DNA from: Candidatus Saccharimonadota bacterium
GTDB lineage: Bacteria > Patescibacteriota > Saccharimonadia > Saccharimonadales > Saccharimonadaceae
DNA: 64,000 bases
Reading direction: 5' to 3'
Assembly: GCA_017433855.1 (NCBI GenBank)
Contig: JAFRGM010000009.1
Coordinates: 48,606-112,605 of the forward strand
Part shown: piece after piece, positions 24,398 to 33,488 of the stretch
Layout of the letters: the number at the start of each line of letters is the position of its first letter
Position numbering within the stretch: position 1 is the first letter of the stretch
Made by a program: the position numbers and the translations under genes
The notes under the pieces: generated by a model
Database searches by the model: none
What the model was told of the DNA's origin: nothing
The model's input: only the letters and a program-made list of their open reading frames with translations

Positions 24398-27300
24398 ATG
24401 AAATATCAAGCTGGCACCAGAAGAAAGGCTATCGAATACGAAAAAGCCCTCACCGATTGGTGGAAGAAAAACAAAACTTTTGAAAAATCTATCGAACAAA
24501 GACCCATAGATAAATCCTACGTTTTTTACGATGGCCCACCGTTTATTACTGGCAACCCACATCATGGTACACTTTTAAGTTCCATCGTCAAAGATGCCGT
24601 GCCGCGTTTTTGGACTATGAACGGCTATCGTGTAGAGAGAAGATGGGGCTGGGACTGCCATGGCCTCCCCGCAGAGAACTTTGTTGAAAAACAGCTTGGC
24701 ATTACGGATCGTCGCGAAATTGGCACCAAGTGGAGCCTTGAAGACTACATTATCAAGGCACGCGAATCTATGGTTGCCAACTCCGAAACTTGGCGCGCCA
24801 CCATTGACCGCGTTGGACGTTGGGTAGATTTTGATAACTGCTACCGCACCATGAATAAAGATTTCATGGAGTCAGTATGGTGGGCTTTCAAAAAGCTCTA
24901 TGAAGCTGGCAAAATCTACGAAGGTCGTAAAGTTTTGATGTATGATACCAAATTTGCCACCCCAGTCAGTAAGGCTGAAGTCACCATGGATAACGATGCC
25001 TATCAGACCGTCACCGACCCATCGGCATACGTCAAGTTTAAAATTGACGGTAAAAAGAACGAATACTTTTTGGCTTGGACCACCACCCCTTGGACTCTTA
25101 TGGCCAACCGCGCCCTTGCAGTTAATCCAGATATGGAATACGTCAAAGTCAAGGTTGGTGACGAGATTTATATCCTAGCAAAGTCTCGCCTAGAGCAAGT
25201 TTTCAAAGACGAAAAATACGAAATCATTAGCGCCAATAAAATCACTGGCGCAGATCTCGCTGCTACTAAGTATTGTAGCATAGATGGCACTATTTGTCAA
25301 GTATTCGCCGCTGACTTTGTAGGTAGCGAAGAGGGTACCGGCATCGTCCATATCGCCCCAGCCTACGGTGAAGACGACTACGAATTGTACAAGAAGCATA
25401 ATACATCAACGGGTGACGCCGCCTTTTCCGAGCGGGTGACGGCTGCGGAGGGGGCCCCCCGCGAGAGCCGAGCGGGGGAGGACAGCAGCCGGCAGGACCC
25501 GCTGAGTAATGGACACATTGGCTTTGTTGATGTCCTTGACGAAAATGGCTATTATATTCCAGAATATGCCGACAAACTGCACGCACTTGGCGTGCGCGAC
25601 ACCGATGAGCACGGCATTCAGATTTGGGCCGCCAATAAGTTCATTGCCAAATGTCTAGAAGAAAAGGGAATCATCTACAAGATTGAGTACATTCAACACG
25701 AATATCCATTCAACCCTCGCTCTAAAGAGCGTATCATGTATCGTGCTTTTCCAAGCTGGTTCTTCGACATTGAAGGCCAAAAGCCTCTCATGCTCGCTGA
25801 GAATGAAAACATTAACTGGTTCCCAGGATATTTGAAACACGGCCGTTTCGCCAAAAATATTGAAGCTGCCCCAGATTGGAACCTCAGCCGCGACCGTTTC
25901 TGGGCTACCGCTATGCCAGTCTGGAAGGGCGATAAAGGCACAATTAAGGTCGTTGGCAGCTACGACGAGCTCTATGAACTCTCTGGCCAGCGCCTCGATG
26001 ATTATCATCGTCCATGGGTAGATAATATTGTCTTTGACATTGATGGCGAGCATTTTACCCGCATCGAGAAGGTCCTCGACTGCTGGTTTGAGTCTGGCTC
26101 CATGCCATTCGCGCAGCTCCACTACCCATTCGAAAACAAAGAAAAGTTTGAGCAGAATTACCCTGCCGACTTCATCGTTGAATATGTTGGTCAAGTCCGT
26201 GCTTGGTTCTATTACGTTCACGCAGTAAATACCACCCTCGCCGAGATTGGCGCCTTTGGCGACAAGGCTAAACAGGGTGCCAAAAACGCCTACAAGAACG
26301 TCATCACTACTGGTACACTGGCAGGAAACGACGGTCGCAAGATGAGCAAATCTCTCGGCAACTACACCGACCCAAATATTTTGATGGACCAATATTCTGC
26401 CGATGCTCTTCGTTTCTTACTCTTGTCAAGCCCAGTCCTCTCCGGCGAAGATTTTGCTCTTCTCGATAAAGATGTCTCCGACGTCCACCGCAAACTCTCA
26501 ATGCTCTGGAATGTTTACGATTTCTTCACCACCTATGCCGAGATTGACGGTTGGGATAGTGAAGACTCATGGAAGCCAGAGTCCAAAAATCTCGATGCCC
26601 TTAAAAATCCATTAGACAGCTGGATTATTTCGCGTCTCCATCAAACCAATGCTACAATCATCGAAGGCATGGAAGAATATAATCTTCCAAAGGCGCTTTC
26701 CGGCGTTCTGCCGTTTATCGACGACCTATCCAACTGGTTTGTCCGCCGCTCTCGCCGCCGTTTTAGCAAGAACGACGACTCTGCAGACAAAGCGGAAGCT
26801 TTCTGGACGCTCTACACTGTCCTTGTAAAGACTGCCCAAATCCTTGCTCCGTTCACGCCGTTCCTCTCCGAAGAATTATATCAGAAGATGACCGGCTCCG
26901 GTTCTTCCGTCCACCTTTTGGACTATCCAAGGTCCATTGACACCAATCGCGAAGTTATAGATTACATGGCTCGCACTCGCCAGATTATCACCGACGCACT
27001 AGCTCTTCGCATGCAAAAGTCCGACACCGAAGCTCAGATTAAAGTCCGTCAGCCTTTGTCGCTTCTCACCTACGACGGCGACAAACTTGACGATTTCTAC
27101 GAGCAGATTATCGCCGATGAGGTCAACGTGAAAAAAGTCGAAAACGGCACTGCGCTCACTCTCGACAAGACCATTACGCCAGAGTTGGCCGCCGAGGGCT
27201 TTGCCCGCGACCTTATTCGTGCCATTCAATCCGCTCGCAAGAACGCGAAGCTAAATATGGATGACCACATTAAGCTCTCGCTCTCCAGTGATTTGCCGGC

Positions 27301-27427
27301 CGGCTACGAAGATTTTATCATAGCTGAAGTTTTGGCCGACTCTTTCGAGCAAAACGCCAACTACTCCCACGACGAAATCGCCAAAATCGGTGGGCAAAAT
27401 ATCACGATTTCCCTCGAAAAGGCCTGA
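24398..27427 (+). CDS. ileS: Isoleucyl-tRNA synthetase
   Basis: A 1009-aa class I synthetase with an editing domain. HHGT (the HIGH equivalent) lies in FITGNPHHGTLLSSI near residue 51, the editing-domain motif is WTTTPWTL near 226, and GRKMSKSLGN near 650 is the KMSKS loop. The C-terminus is of the short, zinc-free kind. Residues 345-369 come from a GC-rich insert (separate entry). AAAGGAG precedes the ATG, and transcription is controlled by the T-box upstream. Confidence 0.97.
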   Translation: MKYQAGTRRKAIEYEKALTDWWKKNKTFEKSIEQRPIDKSYVFYDGPPFITGNPHHGTLLSSIVKDAVPRFWTMNGYRVERRWGWDCHGLPAENFVEKQLGITDRREIGTKWSLEDYIIKARESMVANSETWRATIDRVGRWVDFDNCYRTMNKDFMESVWWAFKKLYEAGKIYEGRKVLMYDTKFATPVSKAEVTMDNDAYQTVTDPSAYVKFKIDGKKNEYFLAWTTTPWTLMANRALAVNPDMEYVKVKVGDEIYILAKSRLEQVFKDEKYEIISANKITGADLAATKYCSIDGTICQVFAADFVGSEEGTGIVHIAPAYGEDDYELYKKHNTSTGDAAFSERVTAAEGAPRESRAGEDSSRQDPLSNGHIGFVDVLDENGYYIPEYADKLHALGVRDTDEHGIQIWAANKFIAKCLEEKGIIYKIEYIQHEYPFNPRSKERIMYRAFPSWFFDIEGQKPLMLAENENINWFPGYLKHGRFAKNIEAAPDWNLSRDRFWATAMPVWKGDKGTIKVVGSYDELYELSGQRLDDYHRPWVDNIVFDIDGEHFTRIEKVLDCWFESGSMPFAQLHYPFENKEKFEQNYPADFIVEYVGQVRAWFYYVHAVNTTLAEIGAFGDKAKQGAKNAYKNVITTGTLAGNDGRKMSKSLGNYTDPNILMDQYSADALRFLLLSSPVLSGEDFALLDKDVSDVHRKLSMLWNVYDFFTTYAEIDGWDSEDSWKPESKNLDALKNPLDSWIISRLHQTNATIIEGMEEYNLPKALSGVLPFIDDLSNWFVRRSRRRFSKNDDSADKAEAFWTLYTVLVKTAQILAPFTPFLSEELYQKMTGSGSSVHLLDYPRSIDTNREVIDYMARTRQIITDALALRMQKSDTEAQIKVRQPLSLLTYDGDKLDDFYEQIIADEVNVKKVENGTALTLDKTITPELAAEGFARDLIRAIQSARKNAKLNMDDHIKLSLSSDLPAGYEDFIIAEVLADSFEQNANYSHDEIAKIGGQNITISLEKA
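25431..25503. repeat. In-frame GC-rich palindromic element inside ileS
   Basis: A 73-bp stretch far richer in G+C than its surroundings, bounded by AGCGGGT (25431-25437) and ACCCGCT (25497-25503), with an internal GGGGGCCCCCC palindrome. It encodes a low-complexity peptide (VTAAEGAPRESRAGED) between two conserved synthetase segments. The same ends bound an element in miaA. Confidence 0.7.
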
Positions 27428-27434
27428 TCGTTGT

Positions 27435-27466
27435 AAAAAATACACCTCCTGCGGGGTGTATTTTTT
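27435..27466 (+). terminator. ileS terminator
   Basis: AAAAAATACACC-TCCTGC-GGGGTGTATTTTTT. Confidence 0.9.
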
Positions 27467-27520
27467 GTCGCATCGCCCCTGTTAACTTGACAAAAATACC
27501 AAAAACAACCATAAGCACTA

Positions 27521-27549
27521 TTGACTTTTTTGTCTAAGTGTGCTATACT
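27521..27549 (+). promoter_or_regulatory. Promoter of the 65-aa gene
   Basis: TTGACT, a 17-nt spacer, then TATACT preceded by TGC. It gives an untranslated leader of about 85 nt, A-rich and long for this genome. Confidence 0.75.
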
Positions 27550-27640
27550 GAAATTAAGTTAGAAAACAAAACAAACATTCTAACAAACACAATAATAAAA
27601 TAAAAACCAAAAAAATCAAAAACAAAAAAGGAGTAATCAA

Positions 27641-27838
27641 ATGGCGGAAATAATCAACTTTAATACCAAAAGCAGCTGGAATAGCATGCAGGATATTGAA
27701 GAATCTGCTTCGCCAGCAGGCATGACTCGAGCCACAGAGGTTAAAATTCACAATTTTAATGTCAACGAAAGGTTAAAAAATCTTAGTCGCGGACGGATGG
27801 TACATAGCATCTACAAGTCCGAACGACTCGCAGCTTAA
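27641..27838 (+). CDS. Small protein, unknown function (65 aa)
   Basis: A 65-aa soluble protein (MAEIINFNTKSSWNSMQ...) with no recognised family. The support is a near-consensus promoter 85 nt upstream and AAAAAGGAG 8 nt before the ATG. The A-rich leader and strong signals suggest high expression. Confidence 0.65.
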   Translation: MAEIINFNTKSSWNSMQDIEESASPAGMTRATEVKIHNFNVNERLKNLSRGRMVHSIYKSERLAA

Positions 27839-27845
27839 AACTAAC

Positions 27846-27929
27846 ATGAAAGGATTATTTTATAAGATAGACCCACTGTACTTTAGTATTGTATATGAAG
27901 TAGCAGTCGCATTAATTACTCTCGTCTAA
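27846..27929 (+). CDS. Possible 27-aa hydrophobic microprotein
   Basis: A short ORF, MKGLFYKIDPLYFSIVYEVA..., 8 nt after the preceding gene and ending just before a terminator. The hydrophobic C-terminal half could be a membrane segment. There is no clear ribosome binding site, so it would depend on coupling to the upstream gene. Confidence 0.3.
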   Translation: MKGLFYKIDPLYFSIVYEVAVALITLV

Positions 27930-27933
27930 GCCA

Positions 27934-27962
27934 AAAACCGAACATTATGTTCGGTTTTTTTC
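27934..27962 (+). terminator. Intrinsic terminator
   Basis: AAACCGAACAT-TA-TGTTCGGTTTTTTT closes the small-protein transcript. Confidence 0.9.
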
Positions 27963-27985
27963 TTATGGCCACTACATCACAAAGT

Positions 27986-28014
27986 TTGACTCGTATAAAC
28001 ACTTATGCTAAGAT
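27986..28014 (+). promoter_or_regulatory. Promoter of the 28056-31465 operon
   Basis: TTGACT, 17 nt, TAAGAT with an upstream TGC. Confidence 0.7.
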
Positions 28015-28055
28015 ATAAACAAGAAAGGTCATCATTTTAAAACAAAAGTTTCTTT

Positions 28056-28388
28056 ATGGAGAATAATCAAGAAGGCTACGCAAAAATGGCAGAGTTCGTG
28101 GATGCGCTTATCGCCCAAAAATATCCTGGCGACGCGCCAGAGAACCATGCAGACTTGCGCGAAAAACTTATCGAATCTTTAGGCGAACATATTGACGCCG
28201 CTACCGATCAGCTACTCACCACCGAGCAGGCTGCCGAGCTTGCACAGCTTCTGGCTAACCAAGATGAGGCCAACTACGCTAAAACCTACTTTGATTATTT
28301 TACAAATCATGGCATAGACTTTCAGCAAAAAGTCCAAGATGCCATGATTGAATTTGGCCAGCAATTTTTAGGAGCAAATTATGAATAG
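28056..28388 (+). CDS. Helical protein, unknown function (110 aa)
   Basis: A 110-aa acidic, apparently all-helical cytoplasmic protein without cysteines. The pattern AKMAEFVDALIAQKY, LREKLIESLGEHIDAATDQLL and TTEQAAELAQLL suggests a small helical bundle; it recalls DUF5663-type proteins, but I am not certain. It overlaps the next gene by 8 nt. No close ribosome binding site precedes the ATG. Confidence 0.65.
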   Translation: MENNQEGYAKMAEFVDALIAQKYPGDAPENHADLREKLIESLGEHIDAATDQLLTTEQAAELAQLLANQDEANYAKTYFDYFTNHGIDFQQKVQDAMIEFGQQFLGANYE

Positions 28389-30159
28389 CGAACAACCCTC
28401 AAGCCAAGCCTTTAATGCATCAAACCCCACCTCGCCCAACCTCACTGAGTCAGATGCTAAATCCGAACAGTTCGAGTACCCAATCGCCTCGTATGCGGCT
28501 CGCGGTCAAATGGCTAACACTGTCGTTAAAAACGAAATACTTAGCGCCTCTTTTCTAAAACGGGCCAAACAGCTTGCCATTACAGCGGCACTCGCTCTTA
28601 GCATTACCGCCGCGCTCAGCGCTTGCGGCGCCAACCAATCTGAAGTTCAAGCCAAAGGCTCCGCTCCATCCGAAACACTTACCGAAACCGACTCGGGACA
28701 AGCTCCATCTCTAGAGGCCCCCACTACTTCTGGCGACAGGCTCAACGGCCGCCAAGACTACGTTACCGAGGAAAACGTAACCGGCCCAGAAGGCATTACT
28801 GAGCAAAAGCCCGGCGAGCTCCCGAACGGCGTACATTATGATTATTCAAACTATGCCGATATTGAGAAGAAGACCGGCAAAAACCCATTCGCTTTTGATC
28901 AAGATTTGTCTAAGTACTACGGTGATGAGGATAAAACCATAGACGCTCTGCTTGCGGTTGCAAATCGTACGCCAGAAGTGCTATCGGCCTATGCTAACCA
29001 AATTCTCTTTGACTCCGAAAAGGCCGAACTTGGCATTCAGGGCATGACTATGACAGAGCTCGACGATTACCTAAGCAACCCCACCAACGAAGATGGTGGC
29101 GAACTTCAGCAAAAGATTTACAACAAGCTCGACGAAATCTTCCACGATAAAGAGAATACTCGGCTTACATTCTATCGTGAATACGGGCATGAGCAGTCAA
29201 ATTATATTTATTTCTACGACAAAGACAATAACCGAATTATGACTCCAGACGAAATGCATTTGGCACAGAGTCCGCGCCAGCGCCGAGGTGAGTATCAGGC
29301 AGATATGTTACGCAATAACGGCAAGGAGTTTGTAACGGTAGCAGATTTCAACTTGCCTTGTGGAGGCCAGCTTAATTACGTAGAAAAGAATGCATCGGAA
29401 GGTGTGCCAATTATGCTTGTAGATATGCCGGACGAAGTTCCGACTGAAAAAACAGACGAGCAAGAGGATGAAACGCCAACGACTACGGGTACTTCTGGTG
29501 GCAACAATCCGCCAAAAGATCCGCCAGAAGATGAAGAAACCATTATTATTCGTGAAGAAGAGTTAGATAAGAAAAACACCAGTGCCGAGCGTAAAAACGC
29601 TGGCGTAGGCGTCGTCCCGATTACTAAGGAAACTCTCAAAGAAGACGTTACTCCTAAGACCACCAAAACGCAAGACGAGGCTAATTTCGCTGCTATCCGG
29701 GAACAAGAGGCGGCCAAGCAACGTCAGGCCAAGCAAGCCGCCGCTCGTGCGGCTGAAGAAGCCGAAGCCGAACGTCGCGCCGCCGAGGAAGCCAGCCGGC
29801 TTGAAGCTGAGCGTCAACAGGCTGAAGCAGCCGCTCGCGCCGAAGCCGAACGTCGCGCTGCTACAGAGCGTGCCCGCCTAGCTGCTGAGGAAGCCGCACA
29901 AGAAGAGGCCGCGAAAGAGGAAGCTGCTAAACGTCAAGCCGATAAAGCCGCCGCTCGTGCAGCCGAGCAAGCCGAAGCCGAAGCCGAAGCCGAAGCTGAA
30001 CGCCGCGACGCCGAGGAAACTAGCGCACGCGAAGAGGCTCAGTCACAGGCTAACGAGGCCGCCGAGGAGGCTCGTGCTGTCGCCGAGGCCGCATCCACTA
30101 ATGACGAATCGCGCGATGCAAACGATTGGGCATTCGGCGCATTTGATTTGGGAAACTAA
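28381..30159 (+). CDS. Putative lipoprotein with Ala/Glu/Arg-rich helical C-terminus
   Basis: A 592-aa protein. A polar, about 60-residue N-terminal extension precedes a hydrophobic segment ending in the lipobox ALSAC near residue 82, so it may be a lipoprotein with an unusually long leader or a membrane-anchored protein. Residues 120-335 form a globular region of unknown family (YDYSNYADIEKKTGKNPFAF). A Pro/Thr/Glu linker follows, then about 150 residues of EAERRAAEEA-type repeats forming a long charged single helix or coiled coil. It overlaps the previous gene and is followed by a DUF11-like surface protein, which points to an envelope role. Confidence 0.65.
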   Translation: MNSEQPSSQAFNASNPTSPNLTESDAKSEQFEYPIASYAARGQMANTVVKNEILSASFLKRAKQLAITAALALSITAALSACGANQSEVQAKGSAPSETLTETDSGQAPSLEAPTTSGDRLNGRQDYVTEENVTGPEGITEQKPGELPNGVHYDYSNYADIEKKTGKNPFAFDQDLSKYYGDEDKTIDALLAVANRTPEVLSAYANQILFDSEKAELGIQGMTMTELDDYLSNPTNEDGGELQQKIYNKLDEIFHDKENTRLTFYREYGHEQSNYIYFYDKDNNRIMTPDEMHLAQSPRQRRGEYQADMLRNNGKEFVTVADFNLPCGGQLNYVEKNASEGVPIMLVDMPDEVPTEKTDEQEDETPTTTGTSGGNNPPKDPPEDEETIIIREEELDKKNTSAERKNAGVGVVPITKETLKEDVTPKTTKTQDEANFAAIREQEAAKQRQAKQAAARAAEEAEAERRAAEEASRLEAERQQAEAAARAEAERRAATERARLAAEEAAQEEAAKEEAAKRQADKAAARAAEQAEAEAEAEAERRDAEETSAREEAQSQANEAAEEARAVAEAASTNDESRDANDWAFGAFDLGN

Positions 30160-30172
30160 ACGAAAGGAAACC

Positions 30173-31465
30173 ATGAAAAAAACACTCAAGTTCATTAAAG
30201 CCCTCAGTACCTTTAGTTTGGTTATTGTCACTCTGCTTTCCGTTCGCACTGCGAGCGCTTGGGGTCCAGAACGTCAGCCTCTTACCAACGATCAGCCTGC
30301 TAGCTACGTTACATTTAACTCCATCATAGACAACGCCGGTATTGGTGACGAACGCAATTTTGTTCGTGTACGCGAAGCTGGCACCAGCAATGCCTACACC
30401 GACGAGCTTGAAATCGTCCCTGGCAAAGAATACGAAGTGTATATTTACTATCACAACAATGCTGCCAGCAATCTTAACCCTAGCGGCAAAGGTATCGCCA
30501 ACGGCGTCAAAATCTCTTCCGCCTACCCAACCACCGTCAAAAGTGGCGAACGCGGCATGGTGAGTGGTATTATCACTGCCACCGATGCCGACCCTGCTTC
30601 CGTCTGGGACGAAGCATATCTCACCACCCAGGCCGCCGAAGTCAACCTATCTTACAAAATTGGCACTGCCATCATTCATAATGCTGGCCGAGTTAACGGC
30701 TCGGTTTTATCTGATAGCCTTTTCACCGAAGCTGGTGCCTATATCGGCATCAATGTCTTAGACGGTCGCATCCCCGGCTGTGCCGAGTACTCCGGATATA
30801 TCACCTATACACTTATCGCCGAGTCTACCACTTCGGAGCTACTCAAGGAAGTATCAACTGATGGTGAAACTTGGTCTAATAACGTAACAGTGGCCCCAGG
30901 CGATTTTGTCACTTACCGCATTACCTTCAAAAACACCGGTAACACTACGTTAACTAATGTTATTTTTAAGGACACACACTCCGACACTCTTAACCTTCGC
31001 GCTGGCAGCACCAAAGTCTACGATGCGGCTAATACTAATGGCAAGGTCATTGACGACATCATAGACATCAGCGGCTACAATGTTGGTGACGTCGCCCCTG
31101 GTGCACTTGTACAAATAATTTATCAAGCTCGCGTCGCTAAAAATCTTAACGATTGCACTACGTCGCTTAGTAATAAAATATCCGTAGAGTACAACGGCGC
31201 CGTTGCTCAAGAGTCCGCTACCGGTGTTTCGCTCGTTTGTGCCGGCTCAATCACCGAAGAAGAAGATTGTAAAACTAACCCAAATCTACCCGGTTGCGCT
31301 AGCGAACTTCCAGACGAAATCGTCAACACTGGCCCCATAGAGATTATCATGGCGACCATTGTCGTACTAAGCATCATTGCTGGCAGCATCTATCTCTGGC
31401 GCACTCGTCGCACCCTTAAAAAGGTGGAAGACGAAGTTTCAGGCAAGAAGTCTTCACAAAATTAA
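30173..31465 (+). CDS. DUF11-like surface protein with degenerate sortase-like tail
   Basis: A 430-aa exported protein: signal peptide (residues 1-28, ending TASA), a beta-rich middle, one DUF11-like domain at about 220-345 (VAPGDFVTYRITFKNTGNTT, GALVQIIYQARV), and a C-terminal segment with NTGP, a membrane helix (about 385-405) and a basic tail. ELPDEIVNTGP is close to an LPxTG motif but lacks the exact spacing. The ATG at 30173 has GAAAGGAAACC before it; longer readings overlap the upstream gene. It is probably cell-surface attached. Confidence 0.75.
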   Translation: MKKTLKFIKALSTFSLVIVTLLSVRTASAWGPERQPLTNDQPASYVTFNSIIDNAGIGDERNFVRVREAGTSNAYTDELEIVPGKEYEVYIYYHNNAASNLNPSGKGIANGVKISSAYPTTVKSGERGMVSGIITATDADPASVWDEAYLTTQAAEVNLSYKIGTAIIHNAGRVNGSVLSDSLFTEAGAYIGINVLDGRIPGCAEYSGYITYTLIAESTTSELLKEVSTDGETWSNNVTVAPGDFVTYRITFKNTGNTTLTNVIFKDTHSDTLNLRAGSTKVYDAANTNGKVIDDIIDISGYNVGDVAPGALVQIIYQARVAKNLNDCTTSLSNKISVEYNGAVAQESATGVSLVCAGSITEEEDCKTNPNLPGCASELPDEIVNTGPIEIIMATIVVLSIIAGSIYLWRTRRTLKKVEDEVSGKKSSQN

Positions 31466-31475
31466 CAAACTATGA

Positions 31476-31481
31476 TATAAT
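31476..31481 (+). promoter_or_regulatory. rplU -10 box
   Basis: TATGATATAAT upstream of rplU; AAAAGGA serves as the ribosome binding site. Confidence 0.6.
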
Positions 31482-31507
31482 AGACAAAGTTAATTAAAAG
31501 GATTAAT

Positions 31508-31816
31508 ATGAAGAAAGCAGTCATCCTCGTTGGCGGGAAACAATATCTCGTCGAGGAAAAAGAGACCCTACGGGTGGACCTCCTCCCGGCAGGCACTAAA
31601 GAGCTCGAAACTGATGCTTTACTCGTAATTGATGGCGACAAAACTACTGTCGGCACTCCTACGGTCAAAGGCGTAAAAGTTTCAGCAAAGGTAGTAGCCG
31701 AAGAAGTTAAAGGCGACAAAGTTCGCGTCATTCGCTACCATTCCAAGAAGCGTGTCCACAAGGAAACTGGTCACCGCCAAAAATACAGCGAAATTGAAAT
31801 CGTTTCAATTAAATAA
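31508..31816 (+). CDS. rplU: Ribosomal protein bL21
   Basis: A 102-aa 50S protein with VGGKQYLVEEKETLRVD at the start and the family signature IRYHSKKRVHKETGHRQKY near the end. The usual partner rpmA (bL27) does not follow; a terminator and parA come next. Confidence 0.95.
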   Translation: MKKAVILVGGKQYLVEEKETLRVDLLPAGTKELETDALLVIDGDKTTVGTPTVKGVKVSAKVVAEEVKGDKVRVIRYHSKKRVHKETGHRQKYSEIEIVSIK

Positions 31817-31844
31817 AAATAAGCCCTTTAACGGGCTTATTTTT
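31815..31844 (+). terminator. rplU terminator
   Basis: AAATAAGCCC-TTTA-ACGGGCTTATTTTT. Confidence 0.88.
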
Positions 31845-31848
31845 GTGT

Positions 31849-31854
31849 TATAAT
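31849..31854 (+). promoter_or_regulatory. -10 box of leaderless parA
   Basis: TATAAT immediately after the rplU terminator; the ATG at 31861 is 7 nt from its end. Confidence 0.7.
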
Positions 31855-31860
31855 ATACTT

Positions 31861-32631
31861 ATGGCTAAAGTTATTTGTGTAACGAACCAAAAAGGAGGTG
31901 TCGGCAAGACTACTACTGCCGTAAATCTTTGCTATTATCTCAGCAAGGATAAGTTTAAGACCCTGCTTGTGGATTTTGACCCGCAAGGGAACGCCACTTC
32001 TGGTCTCGGTATCGACAAAAACGATAGCAAACTTGGTGCCACCATGACAGAGGTGATTCTTGGCACTGCCGCTATGCAAGATATTATTATTCCTACTAAG
32101 TACAAAAAATACGACTTAGCTCCCACCACTACCGAGCTAGCCAACGCCGAAGTAGAAATTACCAGCATGAACAAAAAATTTGTTCGCCTTCGTGATGCTA
32201 TCAATAGCGTCAAAGATTCCTATGATTATGTAGTTATAGACCTGCCGCCCTCACTCTCGCTTTTGACGGTCAACGGTATGATTGCTTCAGACTATCTGTT
32301 ACTGCCTGTCCAAACTGAGTTCTATGCCCTAGAGGGTGTCACGCAGCTACTCGAATCCATGAAGCTCGTTATGAAGCAGGCCAATCCCAAGCTACGCTTG
32401 CTAGGTGTTCTGGCTACCATGTACGACAAACGCACCTCTCTTTCTTCACAGGTCTTCGCCGAAATCAAAAAATACTTCAAGAATCTCACTTTCAATACCA
32501 CCATCCCACGCAATGTCCGTTTGGCCGAAGCTCCTTCACACGGCGTGCCAGTCGGTGCTTATGATAAATTCAGCAAAGGCGCAAAAGCCTACAAAGATTT
32601 TACAAAAGAATTGGAGGAAAGGACAAAATGA
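31861..32631 (+). CDS. parA: Chromosome partitioning ATPase ParA/Soj
   Basis: A 256-aa Walker-type ATPase that moves ParB-origin complexes. The deviant Walker A is KGGVGKTTTAVNL, the A' motif is LLVDFDPQGNATSG, and Walker B is YVVIDLPPSLSLL. The start is fixed by the -10 box; a reading six codons longer overlaps it. It overlaps parB by 4 nt. Confidence 0.95.
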   Translation: MAKVICVTNQKGGVGKTTTAVNLCYYLSKDKFKTLLVDFDPQGNATSGLGIDKNDSKLGATMTEVILGTAAMQDIIIPTKYKKYDLAPTTTELANAEVEITSMNKKFVRLRDAINSVKDSYDYVVIDLPPSLSLLTVNGMIASDYLLLPVQTEFYALEGVTQLLESMKLVMKQANPKLRLLGVLATMYDKRTSLSSQVFAEIKKYFKNLTFNTTIPRNVRLAEAPSHGVPVGAYDKFSKGAKAYKDFTKELEERTK

Positions 32632-33473
32632 CAGCAAAAGGTTTGGGCAGAGGGTTTGAATCCTTAATTCCAGTTGATTTGGTAGACGAAGAGTTCGATC
32701 TTACCGCTACTGAAGACAAAAAAACTAGCGAATTAAAATACTTAAAGATTACAGACATCATCCGCGACGAAGAGCAGCCTCGTCAAGAGTTTGACGAATC
32801 TGCTATCAAAGCATTGGCAGCATCTATTAAGGAGCACGGTGTCTTGCAACCAATCGTTGTTACCAGGGAAGATGGCAAGTATAAAATCGTTGCCGGTGAG
32901 CGCCGTTGGCGCGCTTCGCAAGTCGCTGGCCTCGAAACTATCCCCGCCATTATCCGCACTCTAGATTCACAAAATCGTCTCGAGCTATCCATTATTGAAA
33001 ACGCGCAGCGCGAAGATCTTAATCCGCTCGAACTTGCTACGGCCTATGCCAAACTGCAATCGCAGTTCAATCTCACCGTTAGCGACATTGCTGCCAAAGT
33101 TGGCAAAAGTGAATCTTCAGTTTCTGGCACCATGCGCCTGCTCAATCTTCCAGATGAAGTCAAAAAAATCATGGTAAAGGAAAAACTTACCGAGGGTGTA
33201 ATGCGTCCGCTCGTTTCAGCCGATGCCAAAATGATCCAAAAAGTCCTTCCCAAAATCGTCAAAGACGGCTGGACTGCTCGCCAGGTCGAGCGCTATGTTG
33301 GCGACCACAAGGCCAAATCAAGCACCGCTCTCGTTAAGGCGCATCACTACCACAAAGAAGAAGACGCTCTATCGGCAAAATACGGCGCGCTTGCTAGAGT
33401 TTCTGGCCGCACCCTTTCCTTCAAGTGTAAAACCGAGGAAGAACTAAAAGCCTTACTAAAAAAACTCGCATAG
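32628..33473 (+). CDS. parB: Chromosome partitioning protein ParB
   Basis: A 281-aa CTP-dependent DNA clamp. GRGFESLIP near the N-terminus interacts with ParA, the CTP-binding motif is VAGERRWRAS, ENAQREDLNPLE and the helix-turn-helix region (VSDIAAKVGKSESSV) bind parS, and the C-terminus dimerises. I noticed no parS site (TGTTTCACGTGAAACA-like) in the window. Confidence 0.95.
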   Translation: MTAKGLGRGFESLIPVDLVDEEFDLTATEDKKTSELKYLKITDIIRDEEQPRQEFDESAIKALAASIKEHGVLQPIVVTREDGKYKIVAGERRWRASQVAGLETIPAIIRTLDSQNRLELSIIENAQREDLNPLELATAYAKLQSQFNLTVSDIAAKVGKSESSVSGTMRLLNLPDEVKKIMVKEKLTEGVMRPLVSADAKMIQKVLPKIVKDGWTARQVERYVGDHKAKSSTALVKAHHYHKEEDALSAKYGALARVSGRTLSFKCKTEEELKALLKKLA

Positions 33474-33475
33474 AG

Positions 33476-33481
33476 TATAAT
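33476..33481 (+). promoter_or_regulatory. -10 box of nearly leaderless rel
   Basis: TATAAT overlapping the end of parB; the ATG at 33489 starts 8 nt downstream. Confidence 0.6.
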
Positions 33482-33488
33482 AGTAAGT

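Noticed and set aside
25655..26392. A 245-codon minus-strand ORF
   Set aside because: It is the complementary strand of ileS, whose motifs run straight through it; such antisense ORFs come from codon bias.
29957..30172. A 72-codon N-terminal extension of the DUF11-like gene
   Set aside because: It overlaps the upstream lipoprotein gene in another frame, and the ATG at 30173 has a ribosome binding site and begins a clean signal peptide.
31861..33473. A parS site near parAB
   Set aside because: No match to the TGTTTCACGTGAAACA palindrome was noticed by eye; it may lie elsewhere.
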